Positions 52,127-61,460 of a stretch of 64,000 nucleotides of DNA are shown here, piece by piece; positions within the stretch are counted from its first letter, which is position 1, and each line of letters begins with the position of its first letter. Both the position numbers and the translations under genes were made by a program. The stretch comes from ZC4RG20 sp963702105. Lineage in GTDB: Bacteria > Pseudomonadota > Gammaproteobacteria > Steroidobacterales > Rariloculaceae. The notes under the pieces were generated by a model, which ran no database searches, was not told where the DNA came from, and saw only the letters and a program-made list of their open reading frames with translations. The DNA is taken from NCBI GenBank assembly GCA_963702105.1, contig OY969712.1, positions 1,798,001 to 1,862,000 of the forward strand, in the 5' to 3' direction.

Positions 52127-52310
52127 GTCATCGCTCCTTGGTACTTCCTCGGTGGCGCTCGGGCGACCCTCGGTTCGCCGCCATCGAAAGCCGCCTACGG
52201 AAATCACGAATAGTAGTCGTGCGCCCGGAGTGCCATGTTTGATCCACGGATTTTTTCATCAGCGGATGTTTCGGCGGCTCAACGAAAAAAGGTCCAGCAA
52301 AGGTAAGCAT

Positions 52311-52502
52311 ATGAAAGCGAATGTCGGCTTCGTCGACCGGGTCATTCGAATTGTGGCAGGCATCGTCCTCGTCAGTCTCGTTTTCGTCGGTCCCGCCACT
52401 CCCTGGGGATGGATCGGGCTCGTCCCGCTCGTGACGGGACTGGTCGGGTGGTGCCCGGCGTACTCCCTCCTGCACCTCGATACGCGCGGTAAGCCCGCAT
52501 AG
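52311..52502 (+). CDS. DUF2892 (YgaP-like) membrane protein
   Basis: A 63-residue protein with two hydrophobic helices, starting MKANVGFVDRVIRIVAGIVL, which is the DUF2892 family start. It ends with the WCPAYSLLHLDT motif, whose Cys is conserved in the family. AAAGG lies 7 bases before the ATG. DUF2892 is the membrane part of the YgaP sulfurtransferase; here it stands alone, divergent from the DsrE-like fragment, so both may belong to sulfur handling. Confidence 0.8.
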   Translation: MKANVGFVDRVIRIVAGIVLVSLVFVGPATPWGWIGLVPLVTGLVGWCPAYSLLHLDTRGKPA

Positions 52503-52639
52503 GGTCGGGTTCCGATCCAGGCAGCGCCTCGCTCTGCATCTCCCAAAGCCGTGCGAGCGGGGACTCGGTGCCGTCGGTGTGGGCCGGCGCGGCGGATGAG
52601 AGCGAGCAGACGATCGAAAAATCAGATGATAGCAAGACA

Positions 52640-52645
52640 TATAAC
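52640..52645 (+). promoter_or_regulatory. Putative -10 element upstream of katG
   Basis: TATAAC lies 75-80 bases before katG, in a locally AT-rich stretch that stands out in this GC-rich window. No good -35 is present 17 bases upstream, as is common at activator-dependent promoters. A clear OxyR box was not found. Confidence 0.35.
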
Positions 52646-52719
52646 ACATTGGAGAGATTGCACGGCAGCCGCCTAAACTTCCCCTGAGGCAAACATCACT
52701 GCTCGATAAGGAAGCTGCC

Positions 52720-54937
52720 ATGAGTATCGACATGAGTATGGACATCAGTACCGAAAAAAACGAAGCAAAGTGCCCTTTCGTACATAGTGCCGGAGGCGGC
52801 ACGGCGAACCGCGACTGGTGGCCGAACCGATTGCGGCTCGACCTTTTGCGCCAACATTCCTCCTTGTCCAACCCGATGGGCGAAGATTTCGACTACGCCG
52901 AAGCGTTCAAGAGCCTCGATCTCGCAGCGCTCAAGAACGATTTGCATGCGCTCATGACCGATTCTCAGGACTGGTGGCCGGCGGACTTCGGGCATTACGG
53001 GCCCTTGTTCATCAGGATGGCATGGCACAGTGCCGGCACGTACCGGATCGGTGACGGCCGGGGCGGCGCCGGTGCGGGGCAGCAGCGCTTCGCGCCGCTG
53101 AACAGTTGGCCGGATAACGTCAACCTCGACAAGGCGCGCCGATTACTCTGGCCGATCAAGCAGAAGTACGGCCGCAGTGTCTCCTGGGCAGACCTCATGA
53201 TCCTCGCCGGCAACGTTGCGCTGGAGTCGATGGGATTCAAGACATTCGGCTTTGCCGGCGGGCGGCAGGACGTTCTGGGAGCCGCAAGAGGACGTCTACT
53301 GGGGCGCCGAAACCACTTGGCTCGAGGACAAGCGCTACTCGGGTGAGCGGGATCTCGAGAATCCGCTGGCCGCAGTTCAGATGGGGCTGATCTACGTGAA
53401 CCCGGAAGGTCCGAACGGCAAGCCCGACCCGGTTGCCGCGGCCCGCGACATCCGCGAAACCTTCGCGCGCATGGCCATGAACGACGAAGAGACCGTCGCC
53501 CTCATCGCAGGCGGTCACAGCTTCGGCAAGACCCACGGTGCCTGCGCATTGTCGTACGTCGGGCCGGAGCCCGAGGCCGCGCCCCTTGAGGAGCAGGGCC
53601 TTGGCTGGAAGAGCCGCTTCGGGACCGGCAAGGGCGCCGATTCCTTCACGAGCGGTCTCGAGGTGACTTGGACCGAGACCCCCACGAAGTGGGGCAACAA
53701 CTTCTTCGAGAACCTGTTCGGCTACGAATGGGAATTGAGCAAGAGTCCGGCCGGCGCGCATCAATGGACGCCCAAGGGCGGCGCCGGGGACGGCAAGGTG
53801 CCGCATGCCCACGATTCCGGGAAACGCATCGCACCGGCGATGCTGACCACCGACCTCGCGCTGCGCTTCGACCCGGCCTACGAGAAGATCGCTCGGCGTT
53901 TCTACGAGCATCCGGAGGAATTTGCGGACGCCTTCGCGCGGGCCTGGTTCAAGCTCACGCACCGCGACATGGGGCCGCGCGCACGCTATCTCGGGCCCGA
54001 AGTGCCCGCAGAGGAGCTGCTGTGGCAGGACCCGATCCCGGCCGTCGACCATCCTTTGATCGACGAGCAGGACCAAGCGGCGCTCAAGAAAGAGATACTG
54101 GCTTCGGGGCTTTCGGTTTCGCAGCTCGTTTCGACGGCTTGGGCTTCGGCGTCCACCTTTCGCGGTTCGGACAAGCGCGGCGGCGCGAATGGGGCGCGGA
54201 TTCGCCTCGCGCCGCAGCGGGATTGGGAAGTCAACGAGCCGGCCGAGCTCGAGAAAGTGCTGGGGACGCTGGAAGGGATTCGAGAAACGTTCAACGCACG
54301 AGCGCCGGGCGGCAAGAGGATCTCGCTTGCGGATCTGATCGTTCTGGGCGGTTGTGCGGGCGTCGAGGAAGCCGCGAGAAAGGCCGGGCACGACGTCAAG
54401 GTGCCGTTTACGCCGGGACGTATGGACGCCTCGCAGGAGCAGACCGACGTGGACGCTTTCGCAGTGCTCGAGCCGCTCGCGGACGGCTTCCGCAATTATC
54501 TCGGGGGCAAGTACAGCATCCCGGCGGAAGCCTTGTTGATCGATAGGGCGCAATTGCTGACGCTGACGGCGCCCGAGATGACCGTGCTCATCGGCGGCCT
54601 GCGCGTGTTGACCGCGAACTTCGGCGGGCTTCGCCACGGCGTCTTCACGGAGCGACCGGCAGCGCTTACCAACGATTTCTTCGTCAACCTCCTCGACATG
54701 GGCACGGAATGGAAGCCCACCTCGGAGGCCGCTGAGCTGTTCGAAGGCCGGGACCGAAAGACCGGCGCCCCGAAGTGGACGGGCACGCGTGTCGACCTCG
54801 TGTTCGGTTCGAATTCCGAGCTCCGGGCGTTGGCCGAGGTCTACGCCGGTGCGGACGCGCACGCGCAGTTCGTCCGAGACTTCGTGGCGGCGTGGACCAA
54901 GGTCATGAACCTCGACCGGTTCGACGCGGCGGCCTGA
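52720..54937 (+). pseudogene. katG: Catalase-peroxidase KatG, frameshifted
   Basis: The first frame (52720 onward) carries the KatG N-terminus, including the distal active-site HYGPLFIRMAWHSAGTYR with the catalytic Arg-Trp-His triad (R, W, H). At 53272-53275 the expected GGRQDVWEPQEDVYWG switches frame. The second frame continues with the proximal haem ligand GGHSFGKTHGAC and the C-terminal domain. Removing one T from GACGTTC restores a protein of about 738 residues, the normal KatG length. The Met-Tyr-Trp adduct residues (W in MAWH, Y in NPEG region, M later) appear kept. As read, it would make no full enzyme. Confidence 0.9.
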
Positions 54938-54959
54938 CTTTCAGCGCCATCGATACTGT

Positions 54960-54989
54960 GCGGCGAGCCGCCGAAAGGCGGCTCGCCGC
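54960..54989 (+). terminator. Strong hairpin after katG
   Basis: A perfect 13-bp GC-rich stem with a GAAA tetraloop (GCGGCGAGCCGCC / GGCGGCTCGCCGC) 22 bases after the katG stop. There is no run of T after it, so it may work as a terminator without a U-tract or as a transcript-stabilising 3' hairpin. Confidence 0.6.
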
Positions 54990-55231
54990 TCTGCGTGCGG
55001 TCGTACTTAGTGCTGTGAGGCATTGGTCGCAAAGACTGACTAGCCGATATGACCGGGATAGACTCGGCGCATTGACATGGAACTCCAATCGAACGAGCCG
55101 TTTCAGCCATGACTGCCGAACCGTTGCGCGGCCCAGCTGAGCCTTTGGCAGAGCGCCGGGCTGCGGAGTGGGTCTCGAGGGTCTCGCTCGGCCCGCGTTC
55201 TCGCCCGCGAGCGCGTGTGCCCCGGCGCTAA

Positions 55232-56278
55232 ATGAACATTCTAATCTGGCTCGGCGTTCTGGCCTCTTTGGCTCAGGCCAGCATATTCTCCGGGCTGAAC
55301 CTGGCCGTCTTCAGCGTGAGCAGGCTGCGGCTCGAGGTCGAGTCGGCCACCGGGAATCGAGATGCGCTCGCCGTGCTCGCGCTGCGCAAGGATTCGAATT
55401 TCACGCTTGCGACGATTCTATGGGGCAACGTCGCCTGTAATGTCCTGCTTACGCTTCTATCCGAGTCTGCAATCGCAGGGATTGCAGCGTTCTTCTTCTC
55501 GACCTTCGCCATCACCTGGTTCGCCGAGATCGCGCCGCAGGCCTACTTTTCAAGGCATGCACTGCGCACGGCGGCACGGTTCGCGCCGCTCATACGATTC
55601 TATGGTCTGCTGCTCTTCGTCGTGGCGAAGCCTACCGCGGCGATCCTCGATTGGTGGCTCGGTTCGGAGGCCGTGACGTACTTCAGGGAGCGCGACTTTC
55701 GCGCGCTGATCGCGCAGCACGTCAAGGCGGCCGTGCCGGAAGTCGGTGCGGTCGAGGGCACCGGCGCGCTCAATTTCCTGGAGCTCGACGATGTCCCGAT
55801 CGGCGAGGAAGGGGAGAAGGTCGATCCGCTCAGCATTCTGAAGCTGCCGGGCACAGACGGCGTGCCGGAGTGGCCCCGGTTCGAAAGCGCTTCGCACGAT
55901 CCGTTCCTGCAGAGCGTGCATGTCTCCGGCAGGAAGTGGGTGATCATCGTCGATTCGGCAGGTCGACCCTACGCAGTCCTCGACGCGCATCGATTTCTTC
56001 GGGATGTGTTGTTCGCGAAGGCGCCTCGGAACCCGACTCAATACTTGCACCGGCCGATCATCACGAACGATGAACGCACTCCACTCGGAGCGCTCATCGG
56101 ACGGCTGACCGTCCCGGCCCGGCACGATGCCGACGATGTGATCGAGAACGACGTCATTCTGCTCTGGGGGCGCCAAAGGCGCATCGTGACCGGCGCCGAC
56201 CTGCTCGGCCGTTTGATGCGCGGCATCGCCCAGCGGCGGAGCGATTCGGCGTCGCCGACGGTCGAGCATCTGCCTTGA
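55232..56278 (+). CDS. CNNM/CorC-type DUF21 membrane protein
   Basis: A 348-residue protein. Residues 1 to about 150 form the DUF21 (CNNM transmembrane) domain: SIFSGLNLAVFSVSRLRLEV and FAITWFAEIAPQAYFSRHAL are family marks. The later part (WVIIVDSAGRPYAVLDAHRF, ENDVILLWGRQRRIVTGADLL) resembles the CBS pair in a weakened form. Such proteins are magnesium or cobalt exchange/efflux proteins in the inner membrane. It lacks the CorC_HlyC end domain. It stands alone between katG and the redox operon. Confidence 0.78.
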   Translation: MNILIWLGVLASLAQASIFSGLNLAVFSVSRLRLEVESATGNRDALAVLALRKDSNFTLATILWGNVACNVLLTLLSESAIAGIAAFFFSTFAITWFAEIAPQAYFSRHALRTAARFAPLIRFYGLLLFVVAKPTAAILDWWLGSEAVTYFRERDFRALIAQHVKAAVPEVGAVEGTGALNFLELDDVPIGEEGEKVDPLSILKLPGTDGVPEWPRFESASHDPFLQSVHVSGRKWVIIVDSAGRPYAVLDAHRFLRDVLFAKAPRNPTQYLHRPIITNDERTPLGALIGRLTVPARHDADDVIENDVILLWGRQRRIVTGADLLGRLMRGIAQRRSDSASPTVEHLP

Positions 56279-56371
56279 AGCGCGGCGGGCGGCGCCTCAC
56301 GGCGCGAGGAGCCGGTCTGGCCCGGGGGTATTGCCTCGCCAAATGCAAGTGGCCCAGAATCCAGGCTAAAC

Positions 56372-56420
56372 GCGAATGAGTGGCAACTGCATTTAGTATT
56401 GCAAATACGACTCATTCGCA
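56372..56420 (+). promoter_or_regulatory. Fur-box-like site and inverted repeat ahead of the redox operon
   Basis: The 19 bases at 56401-56419 (GCAAATACGACTCATTCGC) match the classic Fur consensus at 11 of 19 positions, including the CATT half. In addition, a perfect 10-bp inverted repeat GCGAATGAGT (56372-56381) and ACTCATTCGC (56410-56419) spans the region with a 28-base spacer. It lies about 50 bases before the di-haem peroxidase gene, in the right place for an operator. Confidence 0.5.
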
Positions 56421-56467
56421 TTACGCTGACGGGCGTCGCTTCCCAATGATGCCGAGCCCCGAAGCCC

Positions 56468-57847
56468 ATGACCTGTTCACGACTCTTGGCCGCTGCCGCC
56501 GGCGCCGTTGCCGCAGCTGCGCTATCTGGCTGCAGCGGCGGGTCTACCACGGACTCGCCGGGTTCGGCGTTGAATCCCGAATCGCTCAAACCCGCCGAGC
56601 TGTCCGCCAAAGCGAAACTCGGTAAGGAGCTCTTCTCGGACACGGCTCTCTCGGCGTCGGGCCAACAGGCGTGCGCGACGTGCCACGTGCCCGATCACGC
56701 GTACGCGGCCGACGACGGCGCCGCGGTCCCCCTCGGGGGTCCCGACATGGATCTGCCCGGCTTTCGCAATGCGCCCTCGCTGATGTATGCGTCGTACAGC
56801 CCGCGTTTCCACTTCGACGAGGAGGGCACGCCGAGGGGCGGCTTCTTCCGGGACGGTCGCGCGGCGTCGCTCGCCCAGCAGGCGATGCAGCCGTTCGTCA
56901 CGCCTTTCGAGATGGCGAACGCGGGCGCGGACGATGTCCTGGCGCGCTTGCGCCAGCGCCCGTACGTGCAGGCGTTCGAGCAGGTGTTCGGCGCCGATGC
57001 GCTGACCGATCCCGATTCGGCGCTCGGCGATATCGGCCAGGCCATCGCAGCATTCGAGCGGGAGGCTCGGGACTTCAGACCGTTCTCGAGCAAGTTCGAT
57101 GCGTTCCAGCGCGGTAAGGCCGCGCTGACTGCACGGGAGCTGGCTGGATTGGCGCTGTTCAACGACCCCACGAAGGGCAACTGCGCCGCGTGCCACGTCA
57201 GCACCTCGGCCGACGGGGTTACGCCGCCGCTTTTCACGGACTTCACCTACGACAACCTCGGGGTGCCGCGCAATGCGGCGCTCGCCGTGAACGACGATGC
57301 GACGACGCTGCCCTACGTCCCGGCGAACGGCAACGACGGCGTGCACCGGTTCTACGACTTGGGTCTGTGCGGTCCGTTCGGGGACACGGGGACGCGCGCC
57401 GCAGCACTGTGCGGTCAATTCAAAGTTCCGACCTTGAGAAACATCGCCCGGACCGCCCCTTACTTTCACAACGGTGAATTCCAGACCCTCGAACAGGCCG
57501 TCGGCTTCTACGTTCGGCGCGATACCCGACCGAACGAGTGGTACCCCGACGCACCGGGCGGCAACACGGACAAGTTCGACGATCTGCCCTACGACGACGG
57601 CGGCGCGTTTCTCGTGAACGCCGCCGCGCCCGGCACCGACGCGGGTTACGTCGGCAACGTCAACACCTCGGAGGTGCCTTACGACCGGCACATCGGTGAG
57701 GGACCCCGCCTCGACGAGGACGAGCTGCTCGACCTCGTCGCGTTTCTTTGCACGCTGACGGACGGCTACGACCCATCAGCGTCGCAACGGTATCCATGGC
57801 CGGCGCAGTGTCTGGCGGCCGAGCCTTCACCGGACGCAACGCCATGA
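56468..57847 (+). CDS. Di-haem cytochrome c peroxidase/MauG-family lipoprotein
   Basis: A 459-residue predicted lipoprotein (AAALSGC). Two c-type haem motifs, CATCH and CAACH, and the blocks LGKELFSDTALSASG, RNAPSLMY, FFRDGRA and FKVPTLRNIARTAPYFHNG are hallmarks of the bacterial di-haem peroxidase/MauG family. The family reduces hydrogen peroxide using cytochrome c, or makes oxidised protein cofactors; here it would sit in the periplasm. It is the first gene of a likely five-gene operon behind a Fur-like site. Confidence 0.86.
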   Translation: MTCSRLLAAAAGAVAAAALSGCSGGSTTDSPGSALNPESLKPAELSAKAKLGKELFSDTALSASGQQACATCHVPDHAYAADDGAAVPLGGPDMDLPGFRNAPSLMYASYSPRFHFDEEGTPRGGFFRDGRAASLAQQAMQPFVTPFEMANAGADDVLARLRQRPYVQAFEQVFGADALTDPDSALGDIGQAIAAFEREARDFRPFSSKFDAFQRGKAALTARELAGLALFNDPTKGNCAACHVSTSADGVTPPLFTDFTYDNLGVPRNAALAVNDDATTLPYVPANGNDGVHRFYDLGLCGPFGDTGTRAAALCGQFKVPTLRNIARTAPYFHNGEFQTLEQAVGFYVRRDTRPNEWYPDAPGGNTDKFDDLPYDDGGAFLVNAAAPGTDAGYVGNVNTSEVPYDRHIGEGPRLDEDELLDLVAFLCTLTDGYDPSASQRYPWPAQCLAAEPSPDATP

Positions 57848-57926
57848 CATCTGGGCCGCCCCGCTACATCACTCGCACCACATCACTCTCACCGTAGAAA
57901 ACGTAGAAAGACGAAGGAAGCCCGAG

Positions 57927-59210
57927 ATGGATACACGAGTGCCCGCGCCGTCCCGATGGCTCCTGGCCGCAGCCCTGCTGGGCGCCGCGGCCGCAGCGTG
58001 CGCGGCTCAGAACGGCGGCGCGGCCGGCGGCGAGCTGCCCTCGCTGCCGTTGCTGCCGTCGCCGGCGCCTGCAAGCGAACATACGGCGGCCGATAGGGTC
58101 GCCCTGTTCGGCTATGGCGAGCTCAACTACTACGCACCGGTCCATCGCAGGGATCTGACGACGCTCGATCTCGCGCGCGCCGTATTCGGGTTCGGTTACA
58201 CATTCGACGAGCGCACCCGCTTCGACTCGGAGTTCGAAACGGAGCACGCGGTCTCCTCGGCGGACGATGCCGGCGAGTTCGAGGTCGAGCAGTTCTATGT
58301 GGACCGGCAGCTCACGGACCAGACGGCGATCAAGATCGGCGTCTTCCTGATTCCCTCCGGCCTTCTGAACCTGAATCACGAGCCGACGCGCTACTACGGC
58401 GTGCAGCGCAATTTCGTCGAGAAGCTGGTCATCCCGACGACTTGGCGAGAAGGCGGCGTCGCCGTGCACGGGGCTACGCGTTCGGGACTCGGCTACGAAG
58501 TGGGCGTGACGACGGGTTTGAATCTCGCGGATTGGGACGTGAACCCGGAGGAGCCCTTGTACGGGACGGCGCAGGAGCTCGCCCAGGGCGATGCAGGCCC
58601 CTTCCAGGCGGCGCACCAGGAAGCGTCGCTGGCCAACGCACAGCACCTGGCCGGCTATGCCGCGCTCAACTATCGCGGCAAGCCGGGTCTCGAGGTCGGC
58701 GGCAGCCTCTTCACCGGGCTCGCCGCTGTGCCGGCCGTGCCGGACGACCTGCCCGACCAGCGCACGACGCTCTGGGAAGCGCACCTGCGCTATAACCCCG
58801 GGCGGCTGGACCTCGCCGCGCTCTATGCGCGCGGCACGATCGGCAACACGGCGGCATTCAACTTGGCGAATGTGGGCGCCTCGAATCCCGAGCCTGCCGA
58901 GCTCGACGGCGCATACGTGCAGGCCGCCTACACGGCCTGGCAGCGCGGCGATGCGCGCATTGCCCCGTTTCTGCGCTGGGAGCGCTACGACCTCGGGGCC
59001 GAATACGAAGGCATCCCGGCGGGGTTCTCGCCCGTGCCGACGGGCAGCGTGCCGGGTTTCGGTCCGTGGCAGCAGCCCCGCGACCGCGTCTTCACGCTCG
59101 GCTCGAACTTCTACCTGAATCCGCGGCTCGTGCTCAAGGCGGACTACCAGCGCTTCGAGACGAACGAGGCATTGACCCGGTTCGATCTCGGGCTCGGAGT
59201 GGAGTTTTAG
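57927..59210 (+). CDS. Outer-membrane porin (OprO/OprP-like)
   Basis: A 427-residue protein with a signal peptide ending near AAAACAAQ and a Pro/Ala spacer. A barrel of amphipathic strands follows (FGFGYTFDERTRFDSEFETE, FYVDRQLTDQTAIKIGVFLI), ending LGLGVEF with the C-terminal Phe of barrel proteins. The pattern resembles phosphate-selective porins O/P and similar. Its place between a peroxidase and an FMN-binding protein suggests it brings in a ligand, perhaps an iron compound, for that redox system. An AAGGAAG site lies 9 bases upstream of the ATG. Confidence 0.78.
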   Translation: MDTRVPAPSRWLLAAALLGAAAAACAAQNGGAAGGELPSLPLLPSPAPASEHTAADRVALFGYGELNYYAPVHRRDLTTLDLARAVFGFGYTFDERTRFDSEFETEHAVSSADDAGEFEVEQFYVDRQLTDQTAIKIGVFLIPSGLLNLNHEPTRYYGVQRNFVEKLVIPTTWREGGVAVHGATRSGLGYEVGVTTGLNLADWDVNPEEPLYGTAQELAQGDAGPFQAAHQEASLANAQHLAGYAALNYRGKPGLEVGGSLFTGLAAVPAVPDDLPDQRTTLWEAHLRYNPGRLDLAALYARGTIGNTAAFNLANVGASNPEPAELDGAYVQAAYTAWQRGDARIAPFLRWERYDLGAEYEGIPAGFSPVPTGSVPGFGPWQQPRDRVFTLGSNFYLNPRLVLKADYQRFETNEALTRFDLGLGVEF

Positions 59211-59211
59211 A

Positions 59212-59760
59212 ATGCGCGCAAGGCTCGTGCTGATCCCCGTCGTCGCGCCGCTCGCGCTCGCGCCGATCGTCGCAGCCTACGGGACGACCTACCTGACCGT
59301 CGAGCAGGCCCAGGCGCTGATGTTCCCGGGCCAGCGCCTGCAACCGGATTTTCTGACCTTGACGGACGCCCAGGTCCGCGTCGTCGAGCGCGACGCCGGC
59401 TCGAGCGTGCTGACGCGCGACGTGCGCGCCTGGCGGGCCGCGGACGGGGGATGGTTCGTGGCCGATCAGGTTTACGGCAAGCACGAGCTCGTCGCCTACG
59501 CGGTCGCGCTGGATGCGCGCGGCGCGATCCGCCGCGTGGAGATACTGAGCTACCAGGAAGCCTACGGGGCAGAGGTGCGCCTGCCGGCCTGGCGGGCCCA
59601 GTTCGTCGGGCGCGCGCACGGCGATCCGATCGCCCTCGGTCGCGACATCAAGAATGTTTCGGGCGCGACGATCTCGTGCCGGCACGTCACGGAGGGTATT
59701 CGCCGGCTGATGTCGATCTGGGCGCTCGTGCTCTCGGCCGGGGAGGGCGGCGGTGGCTGA
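59212..59760 (+). CDS. FMN-binding domain protein, flavinylation substrate
   Basis: A 182-residue exported protein: signal peptide (LIPVVAPLALAPIVAAYG), then an FMN-binding domain with YEVVGKHE-like VYGKHELVAYAVAL and the flavinylation motif SGATIS. In NqrC/RnfG relatives the Thr of this motif carries covalent FMN placed by ApbE. It probably passes electrons in the periplasm. It starts right after the porin stop (one base between) and overlaps apbE by 8 bases. Confidence 0.88.
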   Translation: MRARLVLIPVVAPLALAPIVAAYGTTYLTVEQAQALMFPGQRLQPDFLTLTDAQVRVVERDAGSSVLTRDVRAWRAADGGWFVADQVYGKHELVAYAVALDARGAIRRVEILSYQEAYGAEVRLPAWRAQFVGRAHGDPIALGRDIKNVSGATISCRHVTEGIRRLMSIWALVLSAGEGGGG

Positions 59761-60613
59761 AATCGAGCGCGCCCGCCCGCTGCTCGGGACGCGCGTCGCC
59801 ATCCGCGTCGCGGGACTCGGCGATGCCGCAGCACATCGCGCCATCGATCGCGCCTTCGACGAGATCGAAGCCGTGCAGTCCGCCATGAGTTTCCACGCCG
59901 TCGAAAGCGAGCTGAGCCGTATCAACCGAGAGGCGTGGCGCGGCGCCGTGCAGGTAGGACCGCGCACGCAGCGGGTGCTCGGGCTCGCGCTGCGCGTCGC
60001 GGCGGCCTCCGAGGGGCGCTTCGACCCGAGCGTGGCGGGGCGGCTCGTCGAGCTTGGCGCGCTGCCGGAGCCGCCCGACGCGCCGCAGCCGGATCCCGCG
60101 GCCGATTGGCGGGACGTGGCCCTCACCGAGGCCGGCAGAGTTCGGTATCGCAAGCCGCTGTGGCTCGATCTCGGCGGCATCGCCAAGGGCTATGCCGTGG
60201 ACCGTGCCGTCGCCTGTCTTTACGCGGCGGGGGTGCGAAGCGGTTGCGTGGACGCCGGCGGCGATCTGCGTGTATTCGGCCCGGGCGAGCATGCGGTGCT
60301 GCTGCGCGATGCCGCCTCGGCGGACGGAATGCCCATACTGCGCCTCCGGGCGTGCGCGGTGGCCAGCAGCGCCGCGCCGGGGTCGCTGCCCGGCGCTTGC
60401 GGCGCACGCTGCGGCCTGCCGCTCGACGGGCGGCGCGGCACCCCGATTCTTGGCGGCCTGACTGTCTCCGTCGTCGCGCCGCGTGCCTGGATCGCCGATG
60501 CGCTGACCAAGGTCGTGTTGGCCGACGCGGGCCGCTCGTCGAACGCGCTGCGCGCTTTCGGCGCCTCGGCATTCGTGCTCGACGGCCGCGAGTGGACGGG
60601 GCTGCCGGCATGA
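59753..60613 (+). CDS. apbE: FAD:protein FMN transferase ApbE
   Basis: A 286-residue ApbE. Family motifs seen are the start RPLLGTRVAI, MSFHAVESELSRINR, FDPSV, DLGGIAKGYAVDRAV and DAGGDLRVFG, plus the metal-binding ADALTKVVL. The enzyme takes FMN from FAD and links it to a Thr in exported proteins; its substrate is the FMN-binding protein encoded upstream, which it overlaps. No clear signal peptide is visible in this start, so export may use a different N-terminus or it may act before export. It overlaps the next gene by ATGA. Confidence 0.9.
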   Translation: MAEIERARPLLGTRVAIRVAGLGDAAAHRAIDRAFDEIEAVQSAMSFHAVESELSRINREAWRGAVQVGPRTQRVLGLALRVAAASEGRFDPSVAGRLVELGALPEPPDAPQPDPAADWRDVALTEAGRVRYRKPLWLDLGGIAKGYAVDRAVACLYAAGVRSGCVDAGGDLRVFGPGEHAVLLRDAASADGMPILRLRACAVASSAAPGSLPGACGARCGLPLDGRRGTPILGGLTVSVVAPRAWIADALTKVVLADAGRSSNALRAFGASAFVLDGREWTGLPA

Positions 60614-61218
60614 GTTGCACGGCAGGTCCAATGGCCCGCAGCCCTTCAATGACGAGGCCCGCCCGGCTCGTGCTCTACTCCACGCTCGGCGGCGTGTGGC
60701 TTTCGGGTGCGCTGTGGCTGGCGCTCCACTTCGCGTTCAGCCAGCGGAGCGAGTTCGGGCTGATCCGCAATCCGCTCGAGCCCGAATGCCTCGCCGTGCA
60801 CGGGGCTTTCGCATTCGGCGCCCTCGTCCTCGCGGGATGGCTCTCGGCGGCGCATCTGCCCGCTGCCTGGCGCAGCCGCCGCAGCCGGGTCTCCGGTACC
60901 GCGATGGTCGCCGGGGTCGGGCTGCTTGGCGTGAGCGGCTACCTGCTTTACTACTTGGGCGGGGATGGCAGCCGAAATGTCGCCTCCGTAGCGCACTGGG
61001 GCGTCGGCTTGGCCATTTCGGCTGCCTTCGCCGCACACCTGCGGCGCACGGGACGCGCGCGGCGCGCGAATCGCCGCGCGAGCGGTGCCGCCGCCATGAG
61101 GCTCACGCCGGATTCGGAGAGCGTGGAGGCCTGCACCGAAAAGCGGGGCCGTAGGCTTTCGGTGCCGACTGCGATAAGATCTTTGCACGGCGACAAAGAA
61201 CCAAGAATCAGGGCTTGA
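60610..61218 (+). CDS. Four-helix membrane protein of the flavin redox operon
   Basis: A 202-residue protein coupled to apbE by ATGA. Four helices are visible, with histidines at their ends: YSTLGGVWLSGALWLALHFA, HGAFAFGALVLAGWLSAAHL, GVGLLGVSGYLLYYLGG and HWGVGLAISAAFAAHL. The His pattern is like DUF4405-type cytochrome b subunits that pass electrons from the quinone pool across the inner membrane to flavinylated partners. The last 45 or so residues are charged and unusual. The assignment is by pattern and context. Confidence 0.68.
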   Translation: MSCTAGPMARSPSMTRPARLVLYSTLGGVWLSGALWLALHFAFSQRSEFGLIRNPLEPECLAVHGAFAFGALVLAGWLSAAHLPAAWRSRRSRVSGTAMVAGVGLLGVSGYLLYYLGGDGSRNVASVAHWGVGLAISAAFAAHLRRTGRARRANRRASGAAAMRLTPDSESVEACTEKRGRRLSVPTAIRSLHGDKEPRIRA

Positions 61219-61460
61219 TGCTTTCGAGCGGAGGCTCGGACCTGAGGAAGGCCTGGGCGGCCGACATTCCCTCTGCCCCGACAAGACTGCCGACTCGCCC
61301 GATGTCGGCCTTTCAGGGGCGTGGTCGAGCATGCTGCGGAGATCCTGCTCTGCCGCGACGCCGGCAGCACCACGCCGGCGCGGATGCCCGCGATAGACAT
61401 CGACCGTTCCTGGGTCAGGGGGCAATCAACGGGCCAATTCGAACCCTGAGGTAGGCTCCC

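Noticed and set aside
52503..52719. OxyR box upstream of katG
   Set aside because: ATAG-N7-TATA is followed by GGAG and ACGG at the next spacings, so only half of the pattern fits.
61215..61454. 79-codon open frame in the gap before the seven-repeat gene
   Set aside because: No Shine-Dalgarno, Arg/Pro-rich, no family; treated as non-coding.
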